Origin: Diphasiastrum complanatum
Lineage: Eukaryota; Streptophyta; Lycopodiopsida; Lycopodiales; Lycopodiaceae
Direction of reading: 5' to 3'
DNA length: 64,000 bases
Assembly (NCBI GenBank): GCA_029204225.1
Contig: CM055110.1
Location: 33,379,874 to 33,443,873, forward strand
The translations under genes were made by a program, and so were the position numbers. Below are positions 33,840-44,988 of this stretch, piece by piece; position 1 is the first letter of the stretch, and each line of letters opens with the position of its first letter. The notes under the pieces are model-generated. The model was given only the letters and a program-made list of their open reading frames with translations, had not been told where the DNA came from and searched no databases.

Positions 33840-34977
33840 ACTAGTTTTGTAATAGATTGGTGTATCAATCAATCAATCACTATCGGAGTATTGTATAGGC
33901 TCATTTATGGTCCTTAGTATTGTACTTTCAACATGTATCAGAGCCAAATACAAGAGGATAATTAATGATCAAAGCACAATCCATTTTTAGCAAGTTTTAT
34001 TTCTAGAAAACTAGTCTTGTGAGAGCGAGTTCAAATCAAGTTTTAGTGTGAAGTTCTATGATCTAAAGTTGGTGAGGGTCAGTAGCTATACTTCCCACAC
34101 ATGTGGGCACCTCTGTACTTGCATTTGACTTCAATTTTTCATAAGGTCCAAACAGTTTCATTTGAAGCATCTTGATGAGTTTTTTTATGCCAATTCAAGG
34201 AGAAGCATCAAAAAATTTTTTGCCATCAATGAGATTTGACTTAGTGTCATGAAATATAATTAATTGAGGCTGAGTTCAAGCCCTTTAAATTTGTTTAACA
34301 GGTCTTGAAGAACCATCAAGAAGAGGGAGATAGATTTAGTCACTTTTTTTGTCCAAATCTTCCTAAAATTGATTAGATTTGATTGTATTTTGATTCAAAC
34401 TCAAATTATCTCCATTCTATTTTTGTGAGGGAGTGTGAGGGCCATGATTAGAAGTCCATAGAAGGGCTAGAATTCAAACTTGAGAAGATCAAAATCAAGT
34501 CAAATCTTTGTGAGTTTCTAGATTCAAATGAGCTTCAATTTTCTTGAGCAATTTTTTTTTTGTAGAATCCTTTTTAAGAGTTCTTTTGAATCAAGATCAA
34601 GAGAATATTGCTACTTGTGTCTTTGTGAACATCAAGTGAGTTGCTAGTGAGGCAAATCCTGGAAAAGAACATAGGGAGGGAGAGAAGTACATCAATAGTA
34701 CAAGTCATTAGGAAGATGAGGTCCATTGGTGCATTTCTTCTTGAACCTAGTGAGAGGTTAAATTCTACAAACTACCCAATATGGAAAGTGAGGATGGAAT
34801 CTCACTCTTAGTGCTCACAAGAACACTACAACATCCAGGAGGATTTCTAACCCTATCACCAAGGTTTTCTTTTTTTTGTTGAAAAAAGGTCACAAACCTC
34901 GGTACACACCATAAAGTATGCCTCGGCTCGGTAATCGAGGCTTCTTCATCTCATTTCTACTTTGTTTATAGCATGGA
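33840..34977 (+). mobile_element. Copia family I: LTR end, leader and Gag start
   Basis: A second, same-strand copy of 8,545-9,475. The last 95 bases of the LTR precede a degenerate primer site (TGTATCAGAGCC, one G lost). About 770 bases of leader follow. A short Gag start lies at 34,716-34,811 (IGAFLLEPSERLNSTNYPIW, then WKVRMES, then a stop), typical of Copia Gag. The element is cut at 34,977, where gypsy sequence begins. Confidence 0.7.
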
Positions 34978-35667
34978 GCAAGTCTACTAGCTAGCCGCAT
35001 GGACATATCCTTCGGAGAACTCTTGCGGATGGCACCACAACCTAAAAGCATTATGACAGATTGGCTCAAGTCAAAGTCTGAACGAACCATGAAGGAGCCC
35101 TTATACTGTGCAGGCTACAAATGAACCAGCAATGTCCGCCATATTGGGGCAGCGTGGGAAAGTGAAGAGCACAACATCACCTTGCCAATCAACCACAAAA
35201 GATTTGAGGACAAAGCAGTAGTGGTAGATGGAGGATCAGGTCTAAATTTGATTTCCACTACTTTGTATGAAAAATGGGGTTTGCAAGGAATGAAACCAGC
35301 AAATTTTGTGATCAAATTAGTAGATCAAACCAAAAGGTATAGTGGATGACATTCCGATAAAAATAGCGGGAATGCAGTTTGTAATCACTTTCATGGTGAT
35401 GGACATAGTAGAGTCCCCTTCTGCATACTGCATTTTACTAGGAAGACCTTGGTTGAGGATTGCACAAGTGAATCACAACTAGGGAACTGGAAATAGAGAG
35501 AGCAGGCTATAAAGGTTGATCCAACCACATGGGCAGTGAAACCAATTACACCGAAAGTTGATGACGGATCGTCCACCACTGATCACTCAATTGATCGCCC
35601 AAGGCAAGCCAAGGGAGGCCATTACGACTTGGAAACAGATATCATGAGATGGATGGACACATTGGCA
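34978..35667 (+). mobile_element. Ty3/gypsy fragment C: Gag end and protease
   Basis: Same family as fragments A and B, matching about 19,340-20,040. The protease region at about 35,221-35,290 keeps DGGSG and then FVIKL. Several frame breaks occur. Similarity stops at 35,667 in the protease-to-RT linker, where CACTA element 1 territory begins. The next part of the same gypsy reading order resumes at about 41,850. Confidence 0.75.
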
Positions 35668-35896
35668 AACATTAGAATCATACAATAATTTTATGTTATT
35701 TGTGTTTTGTACTTGTGCATATATGCAATTTATCACAATGAGATGAATTACATTCAGATTAGTCTAGCGATGAAGACAGTATTCAAGTTAACAAGGTAAG
35801 TAATAAACATGCATGTGTTTTTGTTCATAAAAACTTTGTTATTATAAGTTAAAATATTGTGCTAAAGTGACATGTACTTGATTTTTGTTTCTCGTA
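35668..35896. other. Probable 5' non-coding part of CACTA element 1
   Basis: AT-rich, with no frame. No CACTA-type terminal repeat could be identified at the boundary with the gypsy fragment. Confidence 0.35.
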
Positions 35897-38800
35897 GAGA
35901 AATTATTTTCAAAATAAAATATGGTGCACATGCCTCAAGTGTGATGGACAAAAGATGCGTGAAAGACGCATTGTTGAAAATCATTTGTAGAAGTTTGGAC
36001 GAAAAGAAGAAGGTCAACCATCAAATTTGGAAGACGTTGAGGTTTGTTAATTTTATATGATTGTTTTTTATTATAATCTTCGTCAATCTATATATGTCAC
36101 TTATGAAATTTGTTTCATGTGTGTAGCCAATGCATTGAATGCCATTCCACGGAGTTGATCCATCCGTGTTTAGTTACAATCAACGTCAAGTTTTGATAAA
36201 CATGAGAAAACAAAGAATTAAACAAATTGAAGAGGCAAACACAATTGGAAAAGAGAATAATTAACTTGATTCTAATGATTATGATGATGAGTTGCAACAT
36301 GATGAAGCAATGCACAACATGTTTGAATCTTACTTTGAAACAAAGATGAGATTCTATTGCGCAAGGAGGCAAACACTCCTCTATATCCTGGAGCATCCAT
36401 TTCGAGACTAGCTACGTCAATTCTTATTCTAAACTTTCAAGCAACATCCAAATGGAGTGATCGTAGCGTGACATCTTTATTCAGGTACTTAACACATAAC
36501 ACAACTATTATATTTTATAGCATATTTACATTAAGTTAATTTTTTTTCTTTTCTAACAACTCACATTGTTCTGTTTTTAGGTTTTTGCATCGAATACTTC
36601 CAAAAGAAAATGTAATACCTAAAACACGAAAAGAAGCACGAAAGATGATGACCGTGCTTAGAATGGATTACGACACAATATATGCATGTCCAGAAGATCA
36701 TGTTCTATATAGAGGTGAGCATTCAGAAATGCTTCAATGTCCAGTGTGTAACGCTTCATGTTTTCGAGATGACGTACAAGGGGATAAAGTGCCACGAAAA
36801 GTGTTACGACATTTTCCAACTATCCCACAATTGCAACGTTTATTTCGATATAAATCTTGGGCACAACTAATGGATTGGCATGTCAAAAATCGATCTACGG
36901 ATGATGTGATGCGAGTACTAAGTGATTCACCTACATGGAAACATATTGAAGACAAATGGCTCGAGTTTAAAAACGAACCTCGTAATTTGAGATTTGGCCT
37001 TGCTATGGATGGTGTAAATCCTTTTAGCGTTCAAGCGTCAACTTGGTCCACATGGCCAGTTGTGCTCATTAATTACAACATACCTCCATGGTTGAGTATT
37101 AAAATGGGACACTTGTTATTGGCTTTATTGATTCCAGGAAAGTACAAGGCCAAGAACATGGATGTGTATCTTGCACCTTTGATCGATGAATTGTGCATTC
37201 TTTGGAATGGTATTCACACTTACGACATTTCGAGACCTTTACAACAACGAAACTTCGTTGTTCATGGAATTTTAATGTGAACCATGCATGACTACCCCGG
37301 TTTAAATGAATGTTCAGGTATCTAACGTTTTAGGTTTAATCCGTTTTAGGGTTTAACATTTGAGTATATTTAACTAAGCTTATGTTTAATTTGGTTTAAC
37401 CACATCGGGTTACAACGTATGTTATATTTGTGGACCACTTTTGGAGGGTCGACATAGCACAAATATGTTAAAAAAAGTGGTGTACGAAAATCATTGCAAA
37501 TACTTGCCGCCTGATCATCCTTTTCAAAGGTTGAATAGGCGATTTTTTGGAGGGTGAGGAGATAATCCTCTAACTACACCACCACCCCCACGCATGGGAG
37601 TAGTGGAATGGCATGTGAATGGCTTAAATATCACGATGTTAATTCTTCATGGAATGAATCCATTGATGGTATGAAATGGTTGTCTATTTTTCATAAATTA
37701 CCCTATTGGAGGAATTTATTGATAAACCATCTATTGGATCCTATGAACATATTCAAAAACGTCGGTGAATCCTTATGGCCCACATCATTGGCATAAAAGA
37801 CAACTTTGCAGCTCGTAAAGATCTACAAGCGGCCGATGTGAAAAGACCCTATTGGATTCAAGACACCGAAGGTGGAGATGAGATTCTACCTAGCATGTCG
37901 TGGATTCTTACAAAAGAGCAACTCTCATATGTTAAACATGTCATAAAACAAATGAGAATTCCAACAAGCTATGCACATTCTTTTCGCAAGTCATTTACCA
38001 ATTAAGTGGATTGAAATCACATGATTGGCATAAGATGTTGCAATTCATACTTCCACTTTCTATTCAAGGTCTCTTCAACGATGACGTACAAAATACGCTT
38101 TACAATTTGTCATCGATGATTAGGTTTGTATATTTTTTTAAGCACTTGTATAAATATGTGATATTTTAATTTTTTTATGTGTTAAACAACCTAATGTACT
38201 ATCAATCTTGCAGGTGGATTTCCTCAAAAGAAATAAAAAATAGTGAATTGGATTCCATGAAGATCCAATTGATTGAAATGGTATGTTTGTTGGAAAGAGA
38301 TTTTTCAACTTCCATTTTGGATATACAAGTTCATCTTTTAGTGCATTTGGTCGAAGAAGTATCAATTGCAGGACCTATGCACACGAGATGGATGTTCTAC
38401 CTTGAGCGCTTTATGAAAGTTTTGAAGGGCTTTGTGAGACAAAAGGCAAGGCCAAAAGGTAGCATTGCAGAAAGTTGGCTTGTACATGAATCTTTGTTTT
38501 ATATCATCGAAATAATCTCACAATTGCATCTTGCAAGTCCAAAAATGTGGTGTGGAGAAGAAGATGAACGTGTTAAGGGTGAAGTACCACAAGGAAATGG
38601 TGTGCAAAAAAGACTTTCACCTCAATTAAAAAAGAAAATTAACACATTCATATTATATAATTGTGGACAAATGGAAAAGTGGATTTCAAAGTATGAAGAA
38701 GCCAAAAAGGATAGAAACATAACATTGAAACGAAGAAGAAATATCAATCGAAGAAGAAGAAGGGCGTTGGAGAACGACGAACCTTTGAAGCCTTTACCTT

Positions 38801-39909
38801 CAAAATGCTCTTGTGAATGGGTTTTTGATACGATGCTAAAAGCATCCGAAAACGAAGAAGTGACCGAATTAGAATGGAAATTTGTTCGTGGATGTGGATG
38901 GAAGGTTAGTGTAATATTGTTTATGTAAAGTTTTGTTCTTGTACTACTCAATATATGAATACTATTTCTAATTACACACATTTATTTTTATTTTTTTGTG
39001 TTTTAGTATACATCATACACTGCCATGTGGGCATATCGACACCATTACCGTATTGAGAGAGTTGACAACAAGCGATGTACATATGATTGTGGTATAATGG
39101 TCAAATTTCAACACGAGAGTTATTCTAGTGCGGGAGACCCTGATATCATTACGGGTGACCTAGACTATGTCGGCACATTGCAACATATTTATGAAGTCGA
39201 TTGCGAGACTAACGACAAATACTTTATTTTTGACATAAAATGGTTTAAGGTCATCTATCGTGGAAGCAACGCCACGATTAGAAATGGTAACTCAAAGTTT
39301 TTTTAAATTGACTCAACAAAATGTATATCGATGGACTCTCATGACACTTTAGTATTGCCACGACATTGCGAACAAGTGAGACTCTAAAATTTCAATGTCG
39401 TTAATATTTGCAATCCAATTATTTATGTATCAATCTTATAATACTAACTTAATTTTTTTTAACTTTGGCAGATTATATTCCATCCAAATCGAATAGAACC
39501 AAGATGGTGGTATGTGATCCAACTTAATGCAAGAAAACGACGCGTGTTTGAAGGAAAAGATATTGTTGAATTGGATACACGCGACGAATCACCACCCAAT
39601 TTTGGCAACGTTTTGGAAGAACCTGAACCACTCATCCAAACTCGAAATGATGTCAAAATGATGGGAGAAGAAAGTACAAATGAAAATGATGAGATTCCTA
39701 CGATCGTACAAGACCAAATTGGGGGTAATTTGAGGGCCCCACATTTGGATGAGATAGAGTTAGAAGAAGAGGAGATTGAATATGAGGGTAACTCACATCA
39801 TGAAAGAGACACGATCGGAAATTTACGATTATACCTAGACCTAGATTCAGATAAGTGTCAAGACTTGTGTGATGACGAAAATGATGTAAATGATGAGAAT
39901 GATCTATGA
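35897..39909 (+). pseudogene. CACTA (En/Spm) TNP2-type transposase, element 1
   Basis: The N-terminal transposase-associated Cys motif (WCTCLKCDGQ, about 35,923) is followed by an acidic linker. The TNP2 catalytic region (Transposase_21 family) runs through about 36,585-37,310, including YACPEDHVLYRG, CPVCNASCF, FGLAMDGVNPF, VLINYNIPPWL and DYPGLNECSG at an exon end. Frameshifted remains continue to 38,130. DUF4218 lies at 38,215-38,930 (VHLLVHLVEEV, GPMHTRWMFYLERFMK, ESLFYI). DUF4216 lies at about 39,007-39,300 and continues after an intron (IIFHPNRIEPRWWYVI) to an acidic tail ending at 39,909. The protein would bind element ends and catalyse cut-and-paste transposition. Several frameshifts in the middle make it inactive, but the 3' half is well kept. 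Confidence 0.9.
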
Positions 39910-40012
39910 TTATCTATCATTCTTTTCTTTATATTCATCGCAATATTTTTTATGTATATTTTTATAGATAGAGTTGAATGTGATAATTATAATACCCGAG
40001 CCTTGTGGTTAT

Positions 40013-40150
40013 GTCCTATTTCAGAATGTCACCACATATTCCCTCCCTGCGGCGTGTAGGTTTTTCCATGCAAGTTGGAAAGATTAGAACCTCGTCTTTA
40101 ACGAGAGAAAAGTAAGGGCTACACACCTTTCTAGGATTGGGGATTTTAAT
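40013..40150 (+). repeat. 138-bp block shared with 61,741-61,880
   Basis: AGAATGTCACCACAT, CTGCGGCG, CTTTAACG and AAGGGCTACACACCTT occur in the same order and orientation in both places, with substitutions and one length change. No frame is conserved. It lies about 100 bases after the transposase stop here, but upstream of the coding genes of the oppositely oriented CACTA element 2. Confidence 0.75.
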
Positions 40151-40640
40151 TATCTACATTTCACCTTTGCATATTAATTAATTGCTAGTGTATGCGATAA
40201 AATACGATATTGCTTTGAATAAAATGAAAATTATGAATTACATTTAATTTCTTACTATGTTAGATAACATATTCTAATAATAAAACAAATTGAAACAACA
40301 CAAACTCACCAGTAAACTCACTCGAAGCTTAAGTGCAAACGTGCAATTCCTCGCTCTTTAAACGCTTGCTCTCTTTTTTTTGAATATTTTTGTCACATGC
40401 ACAAGCAATTAAAAAATAACATTATATTACACAATTGAACCATTATTATAAGCAAATTCAAACATACAATTACCATCAAACATTATCTAGTCATCTACTA
40501 CTATAAATCTTAATCAAAACACACACACATACACACTCTCTCTCCCCCTCTCTCTCTCTCTAAAAATTTAATATAAATTCAATCAAACACTATTTATTTA
40601 TCTATCACTCTTAAATACCCTAAACTAATGCATAATACAA
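40151..40640. other. AT-rich non-coding 3' part of CACTA element 1
   Basis: No gene. Short CA and CT tracts appear at about 40,518-40,560. Confidence 0.4.
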
Positions 40641-40641
40641 A

Positions 40642-40780
<139 letters not shown>

Positions 40781-40969
40781 TATCATTCTTAGTCCTAAGT
40801 AAATAAAAATCTAACAAACTATTACTACCATAGATTATGTATTTATCTATAATATTAAATTCTACATCAATATAAAATGCTAAACATTATCTCAAATAAT
40901 TCTAACAATCTATTATAAACACTATCAAAATTAATCTATTATAAACACTATCACAATCTATTATAGAAA

Positions 40970-40974
<5 letters not shown>

Positions 40975-41014
<40 letters not shown>
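40975..41014. repeat. (CT)n microsatellite
   Basis: 20 CT units. 41,060-41,300 adds further short CT, AC and CAAA tracts. Confidence 0.95.
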
Positions 41015-41015
<1 letters not shown>

Positions 41016-41459
41016 AACTTTATTTTAAAAAAAAAGACTCCAAAATCTTTCAATATCTTTAACCATACATGTACACTTCACCTCTTCTCTCTCTTTCTCT
41101 CTCACAAATTACAAATCTGATAATCATAAATCTACTATCCTAAAGAATACTAATAATCTATTACAAGACCATTCAAAACCATTTTAAATCAATGCAAAAT
41201 TTAAAAACACACACACACACACACTCTCTCCATCTCTTTTGTTCTTTCACACTCTCTATCTCCTCTTCAAACAAACAAACAAACATCAACCTCAAACAAA
41301 CAAACAAAAAGCAAAACAAACAAAAATCAAGCACCAACCTCAAACAATGATCTTCAAGCACCTTCAAGCCCTCAAGCACTGATCGCCCTCAATTGCTCCA
41401 AAGATGCTCAAATCTGCAAAAGACAAAGTGAAAGAAAAGGCACTGGATAGCAAATTGGA

Positions 41460-41720
41460 AGATTGAAACAGACGTTGGAATCCGACGACCTCCAAACACA
41501 TTGGAATCCAACGTCTGTGCCCATTCAGGCCCGAACAGATTCTGTGGATAGGCTTTTGCCATGCTGACATGGACGTTGGAATCTGACGAACATCAGATTC
41601 TTACGTCCACGTCAGATTACACATATTTTTGTTTTAAAAAAAATGTGTGATAGGTCATATTTATGTCTACAAGTCGGAATCTGATGTGCCCTTGAAAAAT
41701 TGGTTGGTGCCCATATTCCC
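41460..41720. repeat. Probable CACTA subterminal repeats
   Basis: The word GACGTTGGAATC occurs at about 41,468 and 41,570. Its inverse (GGAATCCAACGTC) occurs at about 41,505 and related CGGAATCTGA/CATCAGATTC words at about 41,590-41,680. The CAGACGTTGGAATCC and GGAATCCAACGTCTG copies form an imperfect palindrome. Clustered short direct and inverted words near an end are typical of the subterminal regions where CACTA regulatory proteins bind. The terminal CACTA/TAGTG itself was not found. Confidence 0.5.
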
Positions 41721-41849
41721 CGATCGTCGGACTGTGAATTTCGGATTTTTTACTGGGACATTTGACCTCGCCGTGTCGGATTGCGATGAATTATAAAATG
41801 TTTGATTATATGTCAGATGCGGGCATCAAAATTTGCACGATATGTTATT

Positions 41850-43400
41850 GTGAGAAGAGTACCAACTCGACCACCTCAAGGATCAGCCATAGCTACGGTG
41901 GATGCTGATATTCGTAACCAGAAGAGAATATCAAACCAGTTCCCAAAAAAGATAAGCAGGACATGCCCAACTATGTTGATAAAAAAGAAAAATATAAAGT
42001 GTTGGACTCCTTGAAATCAATCTGATTGGAGCCAGATGCAGCGTCATCATCTTCAAAGATGACCAAAAATCCAAAGGTGACGAATCGGGCTAAGATCAGC
42101 ATGTTGAAGGAGGAATCCTGCCAACGCCAGTTCACGAGAAACCTTCAAAAATTATACCTTGAATGACATGGTAATTATGAAATTGCAAATACAAATAGAA
42201 CCTGATCAAAGTTAGAAACTAGCAAAACAAGTCTTCAAAGGACCTGCACGTATACAACCCATGAATCTAGCTAAGCCAAACGAAGAAGAGGTGGGAGAAC
42301 AGCTAACACCCATGCAATTCAAAAGGCTACGTGCATTGTTGGTGGATTACAAGGATTGCTTCACATGGAATTACAAAGATTTGAAGGGTATACCACCAAC
42401 CATATTCCAACATACCATACCCTTGGTGGATGCAGCAGTCTCCAAGGTGCAAACTACTACTATCACTACAGTACCTACACGAAATTGATCAAGCAAGAGT
42501 TGCAAAAGTTACTTGATGCAAATTTCATTTATGAAATTGAACACACAGAGTGGATATTACCCATAGTCATAGTACCCAAGAAGAACGACAAAATGCAAAT
42601 CTGTAAGAACTTGAAGGAATAAAATGTAGTTACAAAGAAAGATCATTTTCTCTTACCATTTACGAAAAGTGTTCTAAATAGAGTAGTAGGAAGCAGAAGC
42701 CTATAGTTTTCTGGACGGTTTCAACGGCTACAATCAGGTGAAAACAACAATAGAGACGATGAGCACAAGACAACGTTTGCTAGTGAATGAGGAACCAATG
42801 CCTATAAGGTGATGTCGTTTGAACTTTGTAATGCCCCAAGTACCTTCCAACGAGTATACAGGCGGCATTCAAAGAATATTTGCAAAAAAATTTGGAGATC
42901 TTCCTAGACAATCTGTGCATGCACGAGCCTAACTCTAAACACTTGTCCAACTTGGAAAAGGTGCTGAAAAAATGCCACGAATATCATATTTTCTTGAACT
43001 ATAAAAGTGTCAGTTTTGAGTGACATAGAGCCTCATACTAGGTCTTATTGTATCTAGAAATCGCCGCTGATCTGTCAAAGATCAAGATCCTTGTTGATCT
43101 ACCACCTCCAAGGATGATTCGTAGAGTCTATGTGTTTATGGGTCACACTAACTACTATACGATTTTCATTCTAGATTTTGCAGAGTTAGCACGACCAATC
43201 TACAAGCTCACAATGGAACCACAATGGACGGAGACCTATAGGCTTTCTAGAAACTTAAGGATGCATTGGTCTCAGCACCAATATTACGTCCACCCAATTG
43301 GTCCATAGAGTTTCATGTGCATATAGACGCATCAAAGTATGTAATGGGAGCTGCTTAACCCAGCCGGGAGAATACAAAAATATTTTCGGTTCATAGTTCA
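41850..43400 (+). mobile_element. Ty3/gypsy fragment D: linker, reverse transcriptase, start of RNase H
   Basis: This continues the reading order of fragment C. A linker (RVPTRPPQGSA) is followed by the RT start (RLRALLVDYKDCFTWNYKDL, about 42,327-42,386) and YEIEHTEWILPIVIVPKK (about 42,531-42,584). The RT core is broken (about 42,640-43,010), with an IFLDNLCMHE-like stretch near 42,900. RNase H begins at about 43,308 (FHVHIDASKYVMGAA) and degenerates after about 90 bases. It is about as diverged from B as A is. Confidence 0.75.
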
Positions 43401-43430
43401 TTGTTTCATATTTTTGCATGCAAATTACGA

Positions 43431-44795
43431 ATGGCGCCATCAAGGAAGCCGTGCTCCTCAATCGACTCTGTGCTTCTATTCAAGGAGACAGATGATAATG
43501 GATTATGGGTGCCAAGAAAATATTCAAAAACTCTTGGGTTTTGATGCATCCATCATCAAGAGAAGCATTTCGAAAAAGAAAAAGGTCAAAAGTATCATTT
43601 TGATCTTATTGGAAGGCCAAAATTTTGGATTTCAGAACATCATCAGGAGGAAAATCTATTTCTTAAATTCTAGTCCAATATGTATATATGCATTCAAAGA
43701 TAAATGTGCAAGGATTCAACCGTCAGGATCACAAAAAAAACAACTATGAGTATTGATATTTTTGATACTTTGATTTTTGTCATTCATAAATATCTAATAG
43801 TAAACTTGCCAATTTGATCATTTTTCTCTTGCAGATTTATATCCATCCAACATAAATGAATACGAGCCGAATGGATCTTTATCAGGTGTGTTAGATGTTA
43901 TTCACACTGATATTGAATAGTTGCAATATCGAGGTAGAACCGCAAAAGGTCTAGCTGATAGTGGAATCTTTTTTTAGAAATCAATGTACATTCCTGATAC
44001 AAATTTTTCTTTTGGACAAATAGTACCAATTCCATTACCTAGCTTTGAAAGTGATGAATGGATTGCACTAGATGCTACAATTTCATAATCTTTCATTGCA
44101 AGATATATAATGATGTAAAAAATTCATTAAAAATGAGCACGAGATAAAAAACAGTCAAATTGAGTTGGTTTATTTCCTTGAATATATTTGTGGATTTCTT
44201 TTCAAACGTCAATGTACACAATACCCCAATGATGTTTGTATGCAAAAATTTATCAAATAGTTTATTATATGAACTTATGGATGAAGGCTGGGACAAAAGA
44301 TCAGATGAAGAAATAGAATGCAGAAATAAAATGTCTTCCATGTGCTTCCGTTATCAAATTGAAAAACAAATGTTGAGCTTATGCTTCCATTATCAAAGAT
44401 GAAAAAAAAAATAAAGGTAAATGGGTGCCACTCGATCAAGACTTGGAAGCCAGTGGATATTCAAAACGAATAAATATTGAAATTATATAAAATGATGCCG
44501 TTTTGACATGTGTTGAGGTGGAAGAAGATTGGAGTCTAAACTACATTCGACAGGAACTACTGCTCCTACAAGATGATGTACTTTCAGACTTCAGATTTAT
44601 TTTCAATGGTAAACTCGTAAGTAACTGTAAACACTCGATCTTTTATGAATAGTTTCAATCAAAACCTTCTAAAATGAACTCAGTACTAATTCTAACTAAC
44701 TTTGTATTAGTTTTATGCAGGTACGTAAAAGACATGAGCTCGAGATCAAATACAGAGATATTGGCAAAACAATCCAACTTATGGAAGAACATTGA
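43431..44795 (+). pseudogene. Unknown gene of the 43-49 kb cassette (gene 1)
   Basis: Unrecognised. A first block at 43,431-43,750 begins MAPSRKPCSSIDSVLLFK and then shows several stops. An exon at 43,835-44,088 follows a TTTCTCTTGCAG acceptor and reads YPSNINEYEPNGS ... IPDTNFSFGQIVPIPLP. Further blocks contain FRYQIEKQML (44,347), WVPLDQDL (about 44,423) and CVEVEEDWSLNYIRQE (about 44,509-44,556), then FRFIFNGKL ending at a GTAAGT donor (44,617). After an ATGCAG acceptor (44,720), VRKRHELEIKYRDIG ends at a stop near 44,795. The FIFNGKL run is loosely ubiquitin-like, which is only a guess. A diverged copy lies at 590-837. It converges on gene 2, whose stop is at 44,989. Confidence 0.45.
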
Positions 44796-44988
44796 GATTC
44801 ACTATCAGCAAATATATGCCAATGTCTTTTTGTCATTATAGAAAAATTGCATTCCATTATTAGACTATGGACACAAGCTGATTGTAAGAATCTATTGTGA
44901 TATCAATAAAAAAGCCCATAAACGGATTGTTTACAAGTAAAATGATTGTATCTTTTTTTTTTATGTCTCTCTATTTACAAATAGATCT

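Noticed and set aside
34826-34836. CACTACAA word as a CACTA terminal repeat
   Set aside because: It lies inside decayed Copia Gag sequence with no subterminal repeats and no partner at the other end.
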